Positions 24,101 to 34,654 are shown, numbered from the stretch's first letter. The stretch: 64,000 nucleotides of DNA from Linderina pennispora (GCF_002104995.1 NW_024468257.1:62001-126000), one strand, 5' to 3'. The notes: generated by a model not told the origin, from the sequence alone. Numbers and translations are program-made.

Positions 24101-24794
24101 GACCGGCAATGCCATCGACGGGACTGTCAGTAGCGAGATGCTACAGCAGGCCTCGAATGGGCGGTCGATGCGGATAGCCATGCCGACCGAGAATGCCGGT
24201 GCTGGCCCACAGCCGCTGCAGTCGCCGCTGATGGAAAACAACGAGGTGGCCAGGCTGCGCAAAATGTCAAAGAACAACCGGCTGCGCAACAACGCGTCGG
24301 CGGTCAACACGCCCTCTGTGCCCATCCCCAGCAGCCGCCCGGATGACCAAATATCGCCGTTCTTCACCAACCAGGTGTCCAACTACATGGACCTGCAGCC
24401 AATGAACACTCCTATCGTGGACTCCCACGGCGGGCTGCCACGCACTGTGTCTACCGAGACTACCTCTGGAATCAACACCGCCTGGCTGGCATCGTTCCTG
24501 TCACAGAGTCAGCAGCAGCAGGGCGGGGGCGTGGGGTTTACGTGGAATGGAAATGGAAGCAGCATGAATTCTGTGTCCCTCAAGCGACGGCTTGATGAGA
24601 ATGGCGAGCAGATACAGGGCGGGAGCGTGGGGTTTACGTGGAATGGAGACGGGAGCAGCGTGAATTCTGTGTCTCTCAAGCGACGGCTTGATGAGAACGG
24701 CGAGCAGATGCAGGAGCCGGACAGGCAAGGTAGCCCCAGCAAGATTGTGCGCGCGACCGCCGTGGCGAAAACCACACAGCCAACTCTTATATAA
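21108..24794 (+). CDS. STE12: Ste12-like transcription factor with STE domain and two C2H2 fingers
   Basis: 1228 aa, no coding intron. The STE homeodomain-like region is at about 41-163 ([48 protein letters not shown]). A long Q/S-rich middle follows, then two C2H2 fingers at about 895-955 (CTFAGC...HFRTH and CPAPDC...HVRTH). This STE-plus-C2H2 order is that of filamentous fungal Ste12/SteA; the budding yeast protein lacks the fingers. Ste12 factors act in the nucleus downstream of mating and invasive-growth MAP kinases. The C-terminus carries an in-frame 32-residue tandem duplication. The first open-frame ATG (21006) lies in a probable UTR intron, so 21108 was chosen. Confidence 0.94.
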   Translation: MRSTLTLAEFLSNAPTLFGSELEPDEEVDPDIANGMHSGAIRRFTFPNGETLSCVRWDSQYHITSTDIIRALVHRFEGIMRPVVNMKKFEEGVFSDLRSLKPGTDARLELPRSEFLELLYKHHCVRTQKKQKVFFWDSVPHDLLFREALERDLKREAMGIEPTTKVDKNTDPTTMVNIGGVDLPLTVPPTLAVHSRLPIASSAVAGSKSVTAKVSTATVRISAAPVPAPMPAETVASHIQSMPLAPTSTAGHAVTQHQQQPHIQPQQHIDSSGNGFYSNDVASSALSLASLASRSSQGAAANTGYPRSNSGFADSTDMLTFTADVDMRRASDTSVVSMAMMVPGGIGSDQGIQHQQQPQQQQQHQQPHSLTDAGQFPYTLFNTGSSQPSLSEYISGKSAQSTSSQHRELGIPAGVAPIRDSWTGVDFNALHKQASELKANYEEYQPTPTPYHSPKDPAIDDPEILALLNSTNAMLTQDNVGDFSDILEQLLGSSGQIRESSNGAGGGFSLDASAQQQQILWDHRGAASQSAAGAQQPAAAIPPSSAGIAQSGGVLGDDVEMAAGSSRAASAILDSMVSSPSVANSSSAMSPHDTPGQAAFSRGVGSSSSTGLHGMVAGDTSSNSAFNAMLSMEEINDILASNGMAASRPPPSISGSSMASASGNEQQQKQPSRPSAGAAGFSQAAEMQSLIPMFGLADAEMAEHTGSGSSANNGYQAGSNNASGVQSIDVVKQLWERQKATTRSTRFSRFHPYLKTMHRIAHRDTPSIINRVPSTADPSVAAAAVGAMAAFVANRQQAYAPTQTQPQQPHQNMSLAASSTASNSLLAFDTTDSGALQGFDFGKPALPSSSSESQQAAQPACTKVAPAAKKETNGKPAKPAGKSRRSSRNEAGNDCRRFPCTFAGCTKLFKRQEHLKRHFRTHTGERPYKCPAPDCGKVFARMDNLNQHVRTHVNRKTAHRRSSKSAGDNALAQLTDMAGMDVGDEEMQSAFSGFVDGLTGNAIDGTVSSEMLQQASNGRSMRIAMPTENAGAGPQPLQSPLMENNEVARLRKMSKNNRLRNNASAVNTPSVPIPSSRPDDQISPFFTNQVSNYMDLQPMNTPIVDSHGGLPRTVSTETTSGINTAWLASFLSQSQQQQGGGVGFTWNGNGSSMNSVSLKRRLDENGEQIQGGSVGFTWNGDGSSVNSVSLKRRLDENGEQMQEPDRQGSPSKIVRATAVAKTTQPTLI
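24522..24713 (+). repeat. 96-bp tandem duplication inside the Ste12-like gene
   Basis: Two in-frame 96-nt copies, 24522-24617 and 24618-24713, differing at a handful of positions. Each encodes a 32-residue unit ending [11 protein letters not shown]. Recent duplication near the C-terminus. Confidence 0.95.
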
Positions 24795-24913
24795 TATCCT
24801 TTATCCCCTCTACATGTCTGTCTCCTTTTCTTTGTGTCAGTTCTGTCTTATTGCTTTGGTCTACTTATCCAGATATATATTGTTCTGTCGTCCATGCCTA
24901 TCTAGAAATCGAA

Positions 24914-25156
24914 CTATTGACATATGCAGTGCATCGTGATTAAGAGGTAAGCTGCCATGGACAAACACATGTGCTGCATGCCTGCGTTGTTGCACAACCA
25001 CCGGTCCCGCTCCCTGCCACCACCTCCGCAGTCGTCATAAGGCGGGTGCCCTCTGTAGTCGGATCTATGGCCAAAGTCGTCGTTGTCCCTCCAAGCAGCG
25101 GCAAATCCAGCGAATGAAATGAGTATCGAAACGCAAATTACAGCACGGAACCACAT
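24914..25156 (-). CDS. Small secreted protein candidate, 80 aa
   Basis: Starts with a convincing signal peptide (MWFRAVICVSILISFAGFAAA). The mature part is about 59 residues, Asp/Arg/Gly-rich at first (DDCGGGGRERDRW) with five cysteines in total. A minus-strand TATATAG lies about 97 nt upstream (25253-25259). No family recognised. The C-terminal stretch is hydrophobic, so a membrane anchor or an unseen intron is possible. It is convergent with the Ste12-like gene 119 bp away. Confidence 0.42.
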   Translation of the reverse strand: MWFRAVICVSILISFAGFAAAWRDNDDFGHRSDYRGHPPYDDCGGGGRERDRWLCNNAGMQHMCLSMAAYLLITMHCICQ

Positions 25157-25654
25157 GATATTCTATTTTCAATTCTTAAAGGCAACGAAGCTGCTGAGAG
25201 GGCTAGATTATATCTATGTTGGAATTTCAAGCACGAAGGTGGCTCGATGGAGCTATATACTGGGAGAAGCTCCGCAGGCACATATAACAATGCTCCTTCA
25301 ATCTGCTGCCACGCCGATATCTGCGTGAGATACCATATATCTTTCTGCAACTTCCAGCCTACTAGTCTACTGTCTACAAGCTCCTTTAATCAACTGTCGA
25401 AAGCACTAGCCTCAAGGCTCCTCTCGCTGCTGGCCATGCGGGATGGGACAGTGGTACTGGAGGGCGGCATCGAGCTGCACTATGTCTGCAGAAGTAATCC
25501 CGATTACACAATCAAATTCCTGATTTGGTCTGCGATTGCGGCTCCAAAGCTGCGGTTCGGGGCTGGGCTACAACTGCGTCAGGCGCTAATACCGCAGTAG
25601 TCTTCAAACTGCTCGCTTTCCGTTTTTAAATTTGTATAAATCGCCTCTTGCAAA
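25157..25654. other. Divergent intergenic region, 498 bp
   Basis: Upstream DNA of the small secreted protein (minus) and RQC1 (plus). One plus-strand open frame (25247-25600) shows no coding resemblance. Confidence 0.4.
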
Positions 25655-27820
25655 ATGTCTTCGCGTGCTGTCAAGAAACTGCTTCGGGAGCGCGGGTACG
25701 ACGACCTGGCAGAGACCACGGCGCGCATTGAGCGGCGTGCCCAGCAGCTCCAAGAGAACAACAACGACGACGAGAGCGGCTCGGAGGATGAGTCGCCAGC
25801 CACCGGCGAGCCAGTCAATCCATTTGATCTGCTCAACGATGCTGCAGCGTCTGAGGAAGAGGAGGAGGAAGAGGAGGACGTGGAGCAACCAGAGATACCT
25901 GTAGTCGAGGAGAAGCCTGTCACGAAACAGACCAAAAAGAAGGGCAAGAAGGGCAAGAAAAGCAAGGGCAAGGCCAAGAAATCCGCTGGCAAAGATATGG
26001 CCGACATGTCGATTGAGGAGTTCGAGGCGCAGCTGGCTGCAATTGGTACAGCCCTTCCCGATGCCCATGCCAGCGGCGGCAACAGCGACACAGGCAGCCG
26101 CAAGCACTTGACCGGAGGCGTAGGTCTAACGGCAGAGCAGCAGAAGAACCGTGCTCTGCTGACTGCCGAAGCCCGGCACCTGGATGCTGAAGCTGAGATC
26201 AAGCGGCTGTTTGGATCCGTGGCTGTGCGTGATGCAGGCAAGCGCAAGGTGCCGCAGAGCCGGCTGCCCAGGCGACTTGCACTGTCGCATCCAAAGATGG
26301 CGTGGCCGCCGATGCGTACTGACCCAGGTGTTGAGATGGAGGTGCTGGACCGCGAGACTGCCGATGCTGAAATGCAGGAGATCATGGACGGCGACCGGAC
26401 TGGCGGAGTGTGGTTCGGCATCACGCACAGCGCACGGTTCCGCACGATCCAGCTCGAGTTCCTCAGCTGTGTAATGACACACAACGCCGATGGCGTAGCG
26501 GCGCTTGTGTACCAGCACCCGTACCATGTCGATGCGCTGCTGCAGCTGAGTGAGATTATCAAGCAGACTGGCGGCGATTTCGGCGAAGCCGCAGAGCTGG
26601 TTGAGCGTGCCCTGTATGCGTTTGAGACTGGATTTGCGACCAAGTTCAGCGCCACCAACGGCTTGTGCCGGCTGGATTTCAGAAAGATCGAGTCACGGTC
26701 GCTGTTTCTGGCAGTATTCCGCAACATGCAGTTTATGGCCAGGCGCGGGTGCTGGAGGACTGTTTTCGAGTTCAACAAGGTGCTTCTGTCGCTGGACCCG
26801 CAACAGGATCCGCTGGGCGCACTGCTGACGCTGGATTTCCATGCGCTGAAGGCAAAGCAGTTCGAGTATGTGAGGTCGTTTGTGAGCAACTGGACATTAT
26901 CGCCGGTGGATCTGCCAAACTGGGCGTTCTCTCGGGCACTGGCCGAGTTTATGTTTGAGAACTCGCGTGCCGGGAAGACAGCAGCTACTCAGGGCGAGCG
27001 CAAGCAGAGCCTGGAGATGCTGGTCGCTGCGATCCTGCGGTTCCCAACGGTAGTGCCAATGCTGTGGAGCAAGGCCAACATCGATGTGGACCCGGTGATT
27101 CTGACCCACCCGTACTTCCAAGAGACTACGGTTCCCGATGAGTCAGCCATGACACATATGCAGCTGATGGTGACGCTGTTTGTCGAGCGCAATTTCCCGC
27201 TGTATCGCACCCCCGAGGTCACGCGGTGGTTGCAAGAGGGTCTGCTGCTGGCTCTCGAGCGCATCACCAACGATGAGCTTGGCATGCAAAAGGACTTGAA
27301 GCGGGATGAGGATATTGCCAAGCGCAAGGAGTTCCGCAAAAAGCTCTGCACTTATAATGTGCCCGAGAATATCTGCCGCCACGTGCTGGTCGCCGACATG
27401 GAGGCGCTGAAGAGTGCGCTGCCAGAGGAGATCCGCAATATGGAAACATTTGCGTTCGACCCCCTGCCGCCCCAGAACAATATCAATATTTATGACGAGA
27501 TTCTGGGTGATCGCGGGATGGGCGGTGTGGTGATGCCGGGTGGCTTGGATATCGAGGACCTGGAGTTGGCTGAGGATGGTGGACTGGGCGCCATTGGGAG
27601 GCTGGTAGAGCGGTTAAGGCAGCAGCTAGGGCTGGGCGCGGGTGGCGGCGAGGATCCAGGCACCAGTGATGAAGAGGACTTCATAGATGCATTAGGGCTG
27701 GAGGACGAGGAGGAGCTGATGAATGCCTTGGCTATGGCTGACGAGGCGGATCGGAACAGACCTAACGGCGCGGATGGACCTGATGGCCCGAATGGCCAGG
27801 ATGAGGAAACAGGGCAATAG
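25655..27820 (+). CDS. RQC1: Rqc1/TCF25 family, ribosome quality control complex subunit
   Basis: Single exon, 721 aa. TCF25/Rqc1 proteins join Ltn1 and Rqc2 on stalled 60S subunits and aid ubiquitylation and extraction of nascent chains. Seen here: N-terminal MSSRAVKKLLRERG, acidic run (EEEEEEEED) and a Lys-rich block KKKGKKGKKSKGK typical of the family, then the conserved helical core with YQHPYHVDALLQLSEI and AAELVERALYAFE at about 285-330, and SRSLFLAVFRNMQFMARRG at about 350. The C-terminus is acidic (DEEDFIDALGLEDEEELM). Length is close to other fungal members. ATG 25655 is the first Met of the conserved start. Confidence 0.92.
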   Translation: MSSRAVKKLLRERGYDDLAETTARIERRAQQLQENNNDDESGSEDESPATGEPVNPFDLLNDAAASEEEEEEEEDVEQPEIPVVEEKPVTKQTKKKGKKGKKSKGKAKKSAGKDMADMSIEEFEAQLAAIGTALPDAHASGGNSDTGSRKHLTGGVGLTAEQQKNRALLTAEARHLDAEAEIKRLFGSVAVRDAGKRKVPQSRLPRRLALSHPKMAWPPMRTDPGVEMEVLDRETADAEMQEIMDGDRTGGVWFGITHSARFRTIQLEFLSCVMTHNADGVAALVYQHPYHVDALLQLSEIIKQTGGDFGEAAELVERALYAFETGFATKFSATNGLCRLDFRKIESRSLFLAVFRNMQFMARRGCWRTVFEFNKVLLSLDPQQDPLGALLTLDFHALKAKQFEYVRSFVSNWTLSPVDLPNWAFSRALAEFMFENSRAGKTAATQGERKQSLEMLVAAILRFPTVVPMLWSKANIDVDPVILTHPYFQETTVPDESAMTHMQLMVTLFVERNFPLYRTPEVTRWLQEGLLLALERITNDELGMQKDLKRDEDIAKRKEFRKKLCTYNVPENICRHVLVADMEALKSALPEEIRNMETFAFDPLPPQNNINIYDEILGDRGMGGVVMPGGLDIEDLELAEDGGLGAIGRLVERLRQQLGLGAGGGEDPGTSDEEDFIDALGLEDEEELMNALAMADEADRNRPNGADGPDGPNGQDEETGQ

Positions 27821-28036
27821 CAATGTCGTTTGGTTTACCGCACATAGCTTTAGAAATACATTCCTTGTGGCCATCAGAACATTGCCATGAAGCATGGTAT
27901 CTTGCCAGTGTTTTCAGGGTGTGTGTATTTGCAGTAGCTGTAGTTGATAAACTCGCTGTCTTGTGATGCACATCACCATGGCTAACCAAACCATGAAACC
28001 AGTCTATAGCTATACATACAAGTGCAGATGATTGTA

Positions 28037-29482
28037 TTATAGCTTGTCAAAACAAACCGTGTATGGCAAGAGTGATATAGGCAATGAATATGCCTGTACC
28101 GAATGCCTTCTTGGTGGGACTCGTGTTTCTTCATGGATGCCAGCAAGCACAACTTGCCATCTAGCGTGGTCATCTTCTATGCTGCTCTTGGATGGATTTG
28201 TAGTGCTGGATGCCAGATCCACCATTGTAGAGGTATACCTGTCAAGACTCGACAGGTCCTTTACCACCAGAATACTGTACGCACGCGGATCACTATGCAC
28301 TATTCCACACTCATGGACCAAAATACATGGCGCATAATGCTGTGCTTGACTGGCGTAGGGAATTTCCCAATCACGTCTTTGCCAACTGTCGACATACCAA
28401 TAGCAGGCAATGCATCATGGATGTACTCCAGGGCCATCGCCAGATACAGCATCCTTTCGATAGCCATTAGCCCAAACTTTTACAATCTTGGCAGGACCGT
28501 TCCTTGCAGGTCACCTACGCATATATAGCTTCTTGTTTCGTGCACCATTTTGCACAGAGTGTCATCACCCATGTCCACATGGCACAGCTTCAAGACGAGA
28601 TGCTGGTTGTCTTTCCAGGCTTCAATGACAAATCCACTGCGGCGGTATTCGAGGTAGCGTTTCAGCTTGAAGTGTCCACTTAGCGGGCACCAGTGTCTAG
28701 AGACCCATGGTCAGCCGTGGGGTATGGAAGTATCTGTCATTGGGTTTGCGGCCTGCATACCTATCTTCTGCATCAGCATCGGCCTGCTTGCTGTCATTGA
28801 GTGGTAGCAATTTGTTGACCTTGCGGATAGAGGACTCGACACCTCGATACGCATTGTGGATCGCCTGCTGAGAAGCCCTGACTGCTTGCTGTGCCACTGC
28901 CTGGACCTGCAGCTCAAGCTGAATCGAGGCGTCGCGGTCCTGTTCCTATTTAACCAGTGACTCTTTGCACTTGTCATCGAGGCTGTCAAGCTCACTCTGC
29001 AACTTCTCAGAGTTTGTGTCGAACAGCAGACAGGAGAAGAGATTCTTCTGACTCGCACTGAAGCACTCGTACTCAAGCTAGCACAACCCAGCTGTCTCTG
29101 TAGTGCGACCCACAGAGACCAGCTCAGAGGTACTGTTCATGCACTCAAGCTTCTGGAGATGGACAATGCCACAGTACACCCCTGCCAGAGCAATAATTAT
29201 ATCACTCTTTATCACATCGCGATCCGCCCGCTGAACCCACTTTGCCACGTACCTTTAGAGATATATCTCATATCTAGCAGGGAATGGTCCATCAAACAGA
29301 GACCATTGTCTCTTGTCTGAGCGCAGACGACTAAAGAGCCTGGACAACGAAAGCCCCTTTACTACAAAATATATGGAATTAAGGCGAGTATGATATTTAT
29401 GATAGTGAAACAGTTGCAGTTGGAACAAGGGGATAGCATGTGCAAGGGGATATCTACTCTTGCGGATAAACCCCATGGCCAC
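28037..29482 (-). pseudogene. Degraded protein-kinase-like gene
   Basis: Reading from 29482 down, one frame carries continuous protein-like sequence interrupted by stops near 29255, 29078, 28948 and 28699, then a frameshift, a stop near 28479 and a second frameshift near 28303. The N-terminal part holds YVAKWVQRADRDVIKSDIII, then a coiled coil (EKLQSELDSLDDK). The C-terminal part resembles a kinase lobe: LVLKLCHVD, LYLAMALEYIHD and HECGIVHSDPRAYSILV, where a catalytic-loop HxD is kept but the usual Asn is Ser. The ending is also truncated. It resembles expanded fungal kinase-like families; which one I cannot say. The number of lesions makes function unlikely. Confidence 0.5.
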
Positions 29483-29875
29483 GGATAAGGCTTTTCTACA
29501 TGTTTACACTCTCAGCTAGCATGGGCAGCTGTGTTTTCCTGGGCACTTTTTTGGATAGCGCACACAAACATATAACAACAGGTGTGAAAATGTAAACTGC
29601 CACCACTGGCAACCTAGTTTCAATATATAGCAGAGTCGGCTCTGGTACAACACATGGAAGCCTAGCACTACTAGTGTCCTGGGTATTTTGTGCTCATTTG
29701 ATATATTAAATGCGACACTCATCAATCAAAGGTGGTAAAAATAGCTGACTCAAAATGCACACATCATGCCGATACAGCTAGGGTTTACGAATATGTTCAT
29801 AGCTACAGAGTGTATTTGCGATATCCAGCCATGAGCAAATCCTCTGAAGGGTGACTAGTGAATGTGTTTCTGGAA

Positions 29876-30313
29876 TTAGCCAGAGACAAGGTTGTTGGTG
29901 TTGGAATGGACAGCGTCGTTGGCCTGGTTGGCGTTGATGTTGTTAGAGTACATCGTGTTCTCGTTAAAGTTGGCACGGTTGGTGGCACGATCGAAGTCGC
30001 TGTTGAATGAGCTCACAAACGGGAATCCCCAACCGCCATATCTGCCATATCCGCCATATCTGCCATAGCCACCATATCCACCATATCCACCGTAGCCGCC
30101 GCAGATACCACAGCCGTACCCTCCACAAAAACCGCATCCGTACTGGCGACGAGTAAGCTCGGGCTGGTGAGAAGGACCAGTGCTGGCCGGGAGCACAGCA
30201 GGATCCTGGACTGACGGAACACTGATAGGCTCAGGGGCAGGGATCGCTTGGGCAGAAGGAGAAAATGTTGCCAGAGCGACGAGTGCAAGAAGAGAGGTGC
30301 AGGTGTTGAACAT
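29876..30313 (-). CDS. Secreted Gly/Tyr-rich repeat protein with Kex2-type site
   Basis: 145 aa, single exon. Signal peptide at about 1-23, a Pro/Ser-rich propeptide, then LTRR at 53-56, a likely Kex2-type dibasic cleavage site. After it comes QYGCGFCGGYGCGICGG with four cysteines, a GGY/GRYGGY repeat to about residue 95, and an Asn-rich tail (NSNTNN-like) to the end. The repeat encoding GGY is visible in DNA at about 30035-30110. A TATA-like ATATATAAG sits about 90 nt upstream. No enzymatic domain; a cell-wall/matrix or peptide-effector role is possible but not shown. Confidence 0.72.
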   Translation of the reverse strand: MFNTCTSLLALVALATFSPSAQAIPAPEPISVPSVQDPAVLPASTGPSHQPELTRRQYGCGFCGGYGCGICGGYGGYGGYGGYGRYGGYGRYGGWGFPFVSSFNSDFDRATNRANFNENTMYSNNINANQANDAVHSNTNNLVSG

Positions 30314-30402
30314 GTTGAAAATGGGAATCGAAGTTGCTTGTTGTTGTAGCTGCTGAGTGCCGATGCTTGATCTGTGTTGGGAAATTGGTCTTTGGTCGCT
30401 GC

Positions 30403-30410
30403 TTATATAT
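30403..30410 (-). promoter_or_regulatory. TATA box of the Gly/Tyr-rich secreted protein gene
   Basis: ATATATAAG on the minus strand about 90 nt upstream of ATG 30313. Confidence 0.5.
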
Positions 30411-30645
30411 CCACAAGAGCCTTCACAGTTACATATCTACAAGATGTATCAGATGCAACTACTGCCACAAAGTGCTTAGCCAGAAGTAATCCATAGACCA
30501 GTATGTATTGTCTATCCAGGTAAGGTAGCGATTGATCATGTAGCCACACCTAAATAAGCATTAGCATCTCATGGGTGTGCTGTTCCCGTGGCTAAAAAAT
30601 CAATCCATGCCAAGGATCTATTTATGATATTGTGACTACGAATAC

Positions 30646-32292
30646 TTAAGGATTTCTGGCCACCATATATGGAATAGGAGGCAGCCCTGTCATATTAAGC
30701 CCAGCATTGCCAGCAGCATTGCCAGATGCCTTAATTCCGCTCATCTCACAGTGCCTAATAAGTCTCTTGGGAAGCGTCTGCGTCTTCTGCAGAACATCTG
30801 GTGCTTCAACAAATGTCATGAGCATCCGCAGACTCTCGGGGCTGCCGTGAATATTGACATGGCAGTGGTACAGCCAGACACCCGGATTGTCGGCGCGGAA
30901 CCTGACCTTGATATACGAGTTTGGTGGGATCTCCATGACATCACGCCGGATCGGAGCAACAAGCGACTGCACAAGCGGAGAAAATGTACTGCCTGGCTGG
31001 AACGTCGCCAGCGACGGGCCATACTCGGTGACCTGGAACGCATGGCCGTGCAGATGCATAGGGTGGGGAAGTCTGTTCGGGTTATGCACTTCAAGTTCAA
31101 TGACCTCGTTGTGCTTCAGCACGACCGGATGTGTCCGGTTATTGTAGACCTCGGGGTTCATTGCCAAGTCGCCAGTGGTCATTGCAGTAAACAGGGAGGG
31201 GACCAGTGGCGCGTAGTATGTGATATTGTTGATGTGGTTCATGTGCTGACCTGTGGACATGAGGTTGTTGCCGACCGTCAGACGCAGCGAGCGGTCGACT
31301 GGCAGTGGTGGCTGTTTGTCAAGTGCTGCCAGCTTTATATCTTCAACCCACGTCAGTGTGCTATCATCGACGTCGGGGAACTCCTTGACTGGCGACTCCT
31401 GCTTATATTCGATCAGGCCAGAGTAAAAGCGTGGGGTCTCACCTGGTGATGGCTTAATGAAGTCCGCGTACAGCTTGATCTTGAAGTAGTAGTTGTACTC
31501 GTCCGAGTCATGTGCAGTGACCAGAACCGAGTAGCGCATGGCAGGTGCCAGCTGCACACCATCAACTGGATGTTCGTCACTCAGGATCCCATCAACCTCA
31601 ATAATGCGTAGCTTGAGGCCGGGGATCCGGAACTTGAACCACACGGTGCTGGACATGTTGATAAGGCGGATCCGGTAAGTCTTCTTTGGCTCAAACCTGA
31701 TCGGCTTCGTGGTGTTGCCGTTGTAGCCGTTAATAAGGCCAAACCCGTAGCCAGACGGCGGTGGGAATGGCTGGGTTGGGTCAGTGGTCAGTGCTGCACG
31801 TTCGGCAAACTGCTCCTTGTACCAGTCCTCGAAGGTGAACAAATGCTCTGCATCGTACTTGTACGGCGGCTCCTTGTCATAAATGACGAGTGCAGTGCGC
31901 AGCCCGTCAGCGTTTTGATCGTGGTCGTGGCCGTGGAGCCAGAAGGTGCCTTCCTGCTCGAGATGGTACTTGTACGTGAATGACTCACCGGGCGGGATTC
32001 CGCACTGGGTGGTCATTCTCGGTCCGTCCATGTAAGCCATGCCGCGCATGAACAGGCCGTGGGCATGGATCGTCGTAGTTACGTTCAGCGAATTGTGCAC
32101 GTTGAGGATGAGGGTGTCGCCGCGAGTTGCATACACAGGCGGGATTGGAGACCGACCGTTGACGCCAATCGACTGCTTGTAATTGACTCCATCACGCATC
32201 ATGTACACATATGTGACATCCCAGTCAACTACAACCCGCCTTGCCAGCGCAGCGGTAGAGGAGACCAGCAAAAGTAAAGTGTGTAGTAGCAT
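30646..32292 (-). CDS. FET3: Fet3-like multicopper oxidase (ferroxidase/laccase family), secreted form
   Basis: 548 aa, single exon. Signal peptide MLLHTLLLLVSSTAALA. Three cupredoxin domains with the four copper motifs: HAHG (76-79), HGH in WLHGHDHD (120-122), HPMHLHGH at about 410-417 and HCHVNIHGSPESLRM at about 472-486. Flanking sequence (YMDGP...TQC.IPPG, QEGTFWLH, DWYKEQ) follows Fet3 more than laccases. Fet3 oxidises Fe(II) at the cell surface for uptake with the Ftr1 permease. Unlike Fet3, no C-terminal membrane helix is seen, so the protein looks soluble or wall-bound, and no FTR1 lies in the window. ATG 32292 chosen because a TATA box (32357-32364) lies between it and the upstream in-frame ATG at 32376. 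Confidence 0.9.
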   Translation of the reverse strand: MLLHTLLLLVSSTAALARRVVVDWDVTYVYMMRDGVNYKQSIGVNGRSPIPPVYATRGDTLILNVHNSLNVTTTIHAHGLFMRGMAYMDGPRMTTQCGIPPGESFTYKYHLEQEGTFWLHGHDHDQNADGLRTALVIYDKEPPYKYDAEHLFTFEDWYKEQFAERAALTTDPTQPFPPPSGYGFGLINGYNGNTTKPIRFEPKKTYRIRLINMSSTVWFKFRIPGLKLRIIEVDGILSDEHPVDGVQLAPAMRYSVLVTAHDSDEYNYYFKIKLYADFIKPSPGETPRFYSGLIEYKQESPVKEFPDVDDSTLTWVEDIKLAALDKQPPLPVDRSLRLTVGNNLMSTGQHMNHINNITYYAPLVPSLFTAMTTGDLAMNPEVYNNRTHPVVLKHNEVIELEVHNPNRLPHPMHLHGHAFQVTEYGPSLATFQPGSTFSPLVQSLVAPIRRDVMEIPPNSYIKVRFRADNPGVWLYHCHVNIHGSPESLRMLMTFVEAPDVLQKTQTLPKRLIRHCEMSGIKASGNAAGNAGLNMTGLPPIPYMVARNP

Positions 32293-34654
32293 GGTGGAAA
32301 GAAATAAAGGGAGGAAAGAGGTATTTTTGAGGTATTCTTGCTTCATGCTTGGTCCACATTTATATTGAGCAAGCATTGCAACTAAACCAGACTGCCAGTA
32401 GCTAGCCTTTTGCTTGCCGTCTGTTCATACATAATAGGTCAACAGCGGAGTGTCGAATAAAAATAAATGCCTCGTTTTCACAGTGCAGGTGGCGCCGTTG
32501 ACAACAAACCGGCAGGCATCTGCTGTGCAGGAAGCTACATGTAAAACTATCTGTCTGTAAAGGGGTAAAAATTGATGATTTCTCAACAACGGCACCGTCT
32601 GAAGTGGCCATTTTATAGCCACTTCAAAAGGGTGTCATAGAAACAATGAACTAGAGGGAAAGGAGAAAGAAGGTCTTAGCGGACAGGAGATTAATTGTCA
32701 TGACACCTACGGGGAATTGTAGAAGCAGGTGCTAGTAATTGACGATATCTCCTGATCTGGAATGAAGAATACGTCGATCACGTAACGTCGATGGGGAAAC
32801 TGGTGTTCGACACCACACCTCCTTCCTTCCTTCATAGTGCATATCTTATACGTTCAATATATGTCGTGGAAAGGTGCTTGGAGAGTAAACGTATTCCAGG
32901 TAGCTGCAAGAGCCTGTCTATCCAAGTGTATCGTATCCGAGACACAACGTATTATATCTACTTCATGCTGCATCTCGAGTTCCATCCAGCCACTTGTCGA
33001 CTATCTCGCATCAGTGGTGTTTGCCTTACTTATAAATCTCAAGCATTATGAAGTCATACTTGTTGCGACATGATAGATTTTGTCAACACTTGAAAACCAG
33101 TTCCATGGCTGGAGCTGTATCAATAACCATCAGTGTACAAAATCAGTTCAAGGGCAGGTAATGCACAGCAGTGCAGAGGGGTCTATTACAGTCTGCATGC
33201 CTTTGGCATGTGCTTGTGCATCGGCTACTTTTCAACCCCCTGTTCTATTGTGCTCTGCCCTGTCAGTCTGTGTCCTTAAGGAGACGACCTTTACAAAACG
33301 GCAATCGGGAACCTGGGTATGATTCTGATTCAGAAAAACGATTTTCGCCTTCACAGTGCTGCACGATATGCAGATTTCACAACAAACACGCGGAGGACAC
33401 AGGGGCGCACTGCTTTGGATACCGGTCACATCTCCACATGAAGGAAGTCGATCCTGCTAGTAGCAAACGTGCTACTGAGGTGGCCCAACAATCAGCCATC
33501 TGAAGCACAGACAATGCAGAGACCTACACATGATTCGTAACAGCAAGACTACAGTAGCGTAGGCGGGACAGGTGCACTGCACATGTATACAAGGCATTGT
33601 CACTTTTTTCGCCGCACAACATCACTGCCTCTCTTTATAGATGATGGCCCCTCTCGTCCCTTCACAGCGGCTCCACTCTTCCAATCTTGGCTAGATGTGT
33701 TTGTTGACAGTGACGGGTCCTTTTTGGAGGGAGTGAGAGGGAGTGAGAGGGACTTCCAGAGGCTGTCAATCTCACCCAACACGATCTCGGTCCTCGTACG
33801 CTGCAGGTCTCTTGGAACGCGATCGGTCCGGCCAGCACTGGGGCACCAAGCTGCCATTAACCTGGTATTTTAAAAATAGCCGCCGGTGGTGTGCTGGGTT
33901 AGAGTCAGGCTTGGCCGTAGGCTGGCTTGGAGCACAATGGGAGAGGCGTAGAAAGAAGATATTTCGCAATTCTTTGCAAGGAAGCACGCGGATTGGCCTC
34001 GCTGCACTCTCCAGCTATGGAGTGCGGGTGCCTGACAACATCATCACGCAGCAAAAAGAAAAGTGATGTAATTCCGTGATGTGGAGCCTCGTGGTGGGAG
34101 AGAGCGGTCATGCTGGTAAAAGTCTGTAGAACGGGCTGCCGGCCAGGCAATGAATAAAACCTGCTTGGCGTAGCGTTCAAGGAAGGGATGGGAAACTAGC
34201 CAGCGCACGCGGGCGGCGGCTCATGGGCTTGCTCCAATGAAAAATTGCAGACGATGGCCCAGAGTCTGGAGAAGAGGAAGAAAAAAGTATTCTCGGTTTT
34301 GCAGCTGAGGCCAAGCAAAGCGAGTGTTTTCCTCCCCCTCGACGTATATTCGCCCTTGCTTTTCTTTCCCTCGACGTCTGCTTTTAATACTCACTTGGTT
34401 AATTAGTGGGTCGGTCTGTGAGAGAACGACGCACATCTCGAAGCCCCGCACTGTTGTCTAAATTTCCCACTGGTTATTTCCAACTGTCAGTTTTTCGTTT
34501 TGAAACCTCTTCTTTCTGTCAACGCGCTGTCCTCTATTTTTCCACCTATTTCCAGCTATTTTTTTCCCCGGCCACGGGAGAGCCTTTCCTTCTTGTTTAA
34601 AGGGAGGTATACCGATTATTTGCGAGGTCTGCACACGACTCCCACCCAGAATCC
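32293..34654. other. Divergent intergenic region, 2.4 kb
   Basis: Between the oxidase gene and the RhoGAP gene. A plus-strand open frame ending at 33503 includes CCTICRFHNK...AHCFGYRSHLH, a Cys/His cluster that may be an isolated coding relic. A short GGGAGTGAGA direct duplication occurs at about 33729-33750. The last 300 nt before the RhoGAP gene are pyrimidine-rich. Confidence 0.4.
32357..32364 (-). promoter_or_regulatory. TATA box of the multicopper oxidase gene
   Basis: ATATAAAT on the minus strand, about 65 nt upstream of ATG 32292; same motif and spacing as PBN1. Confidence 0.6.
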
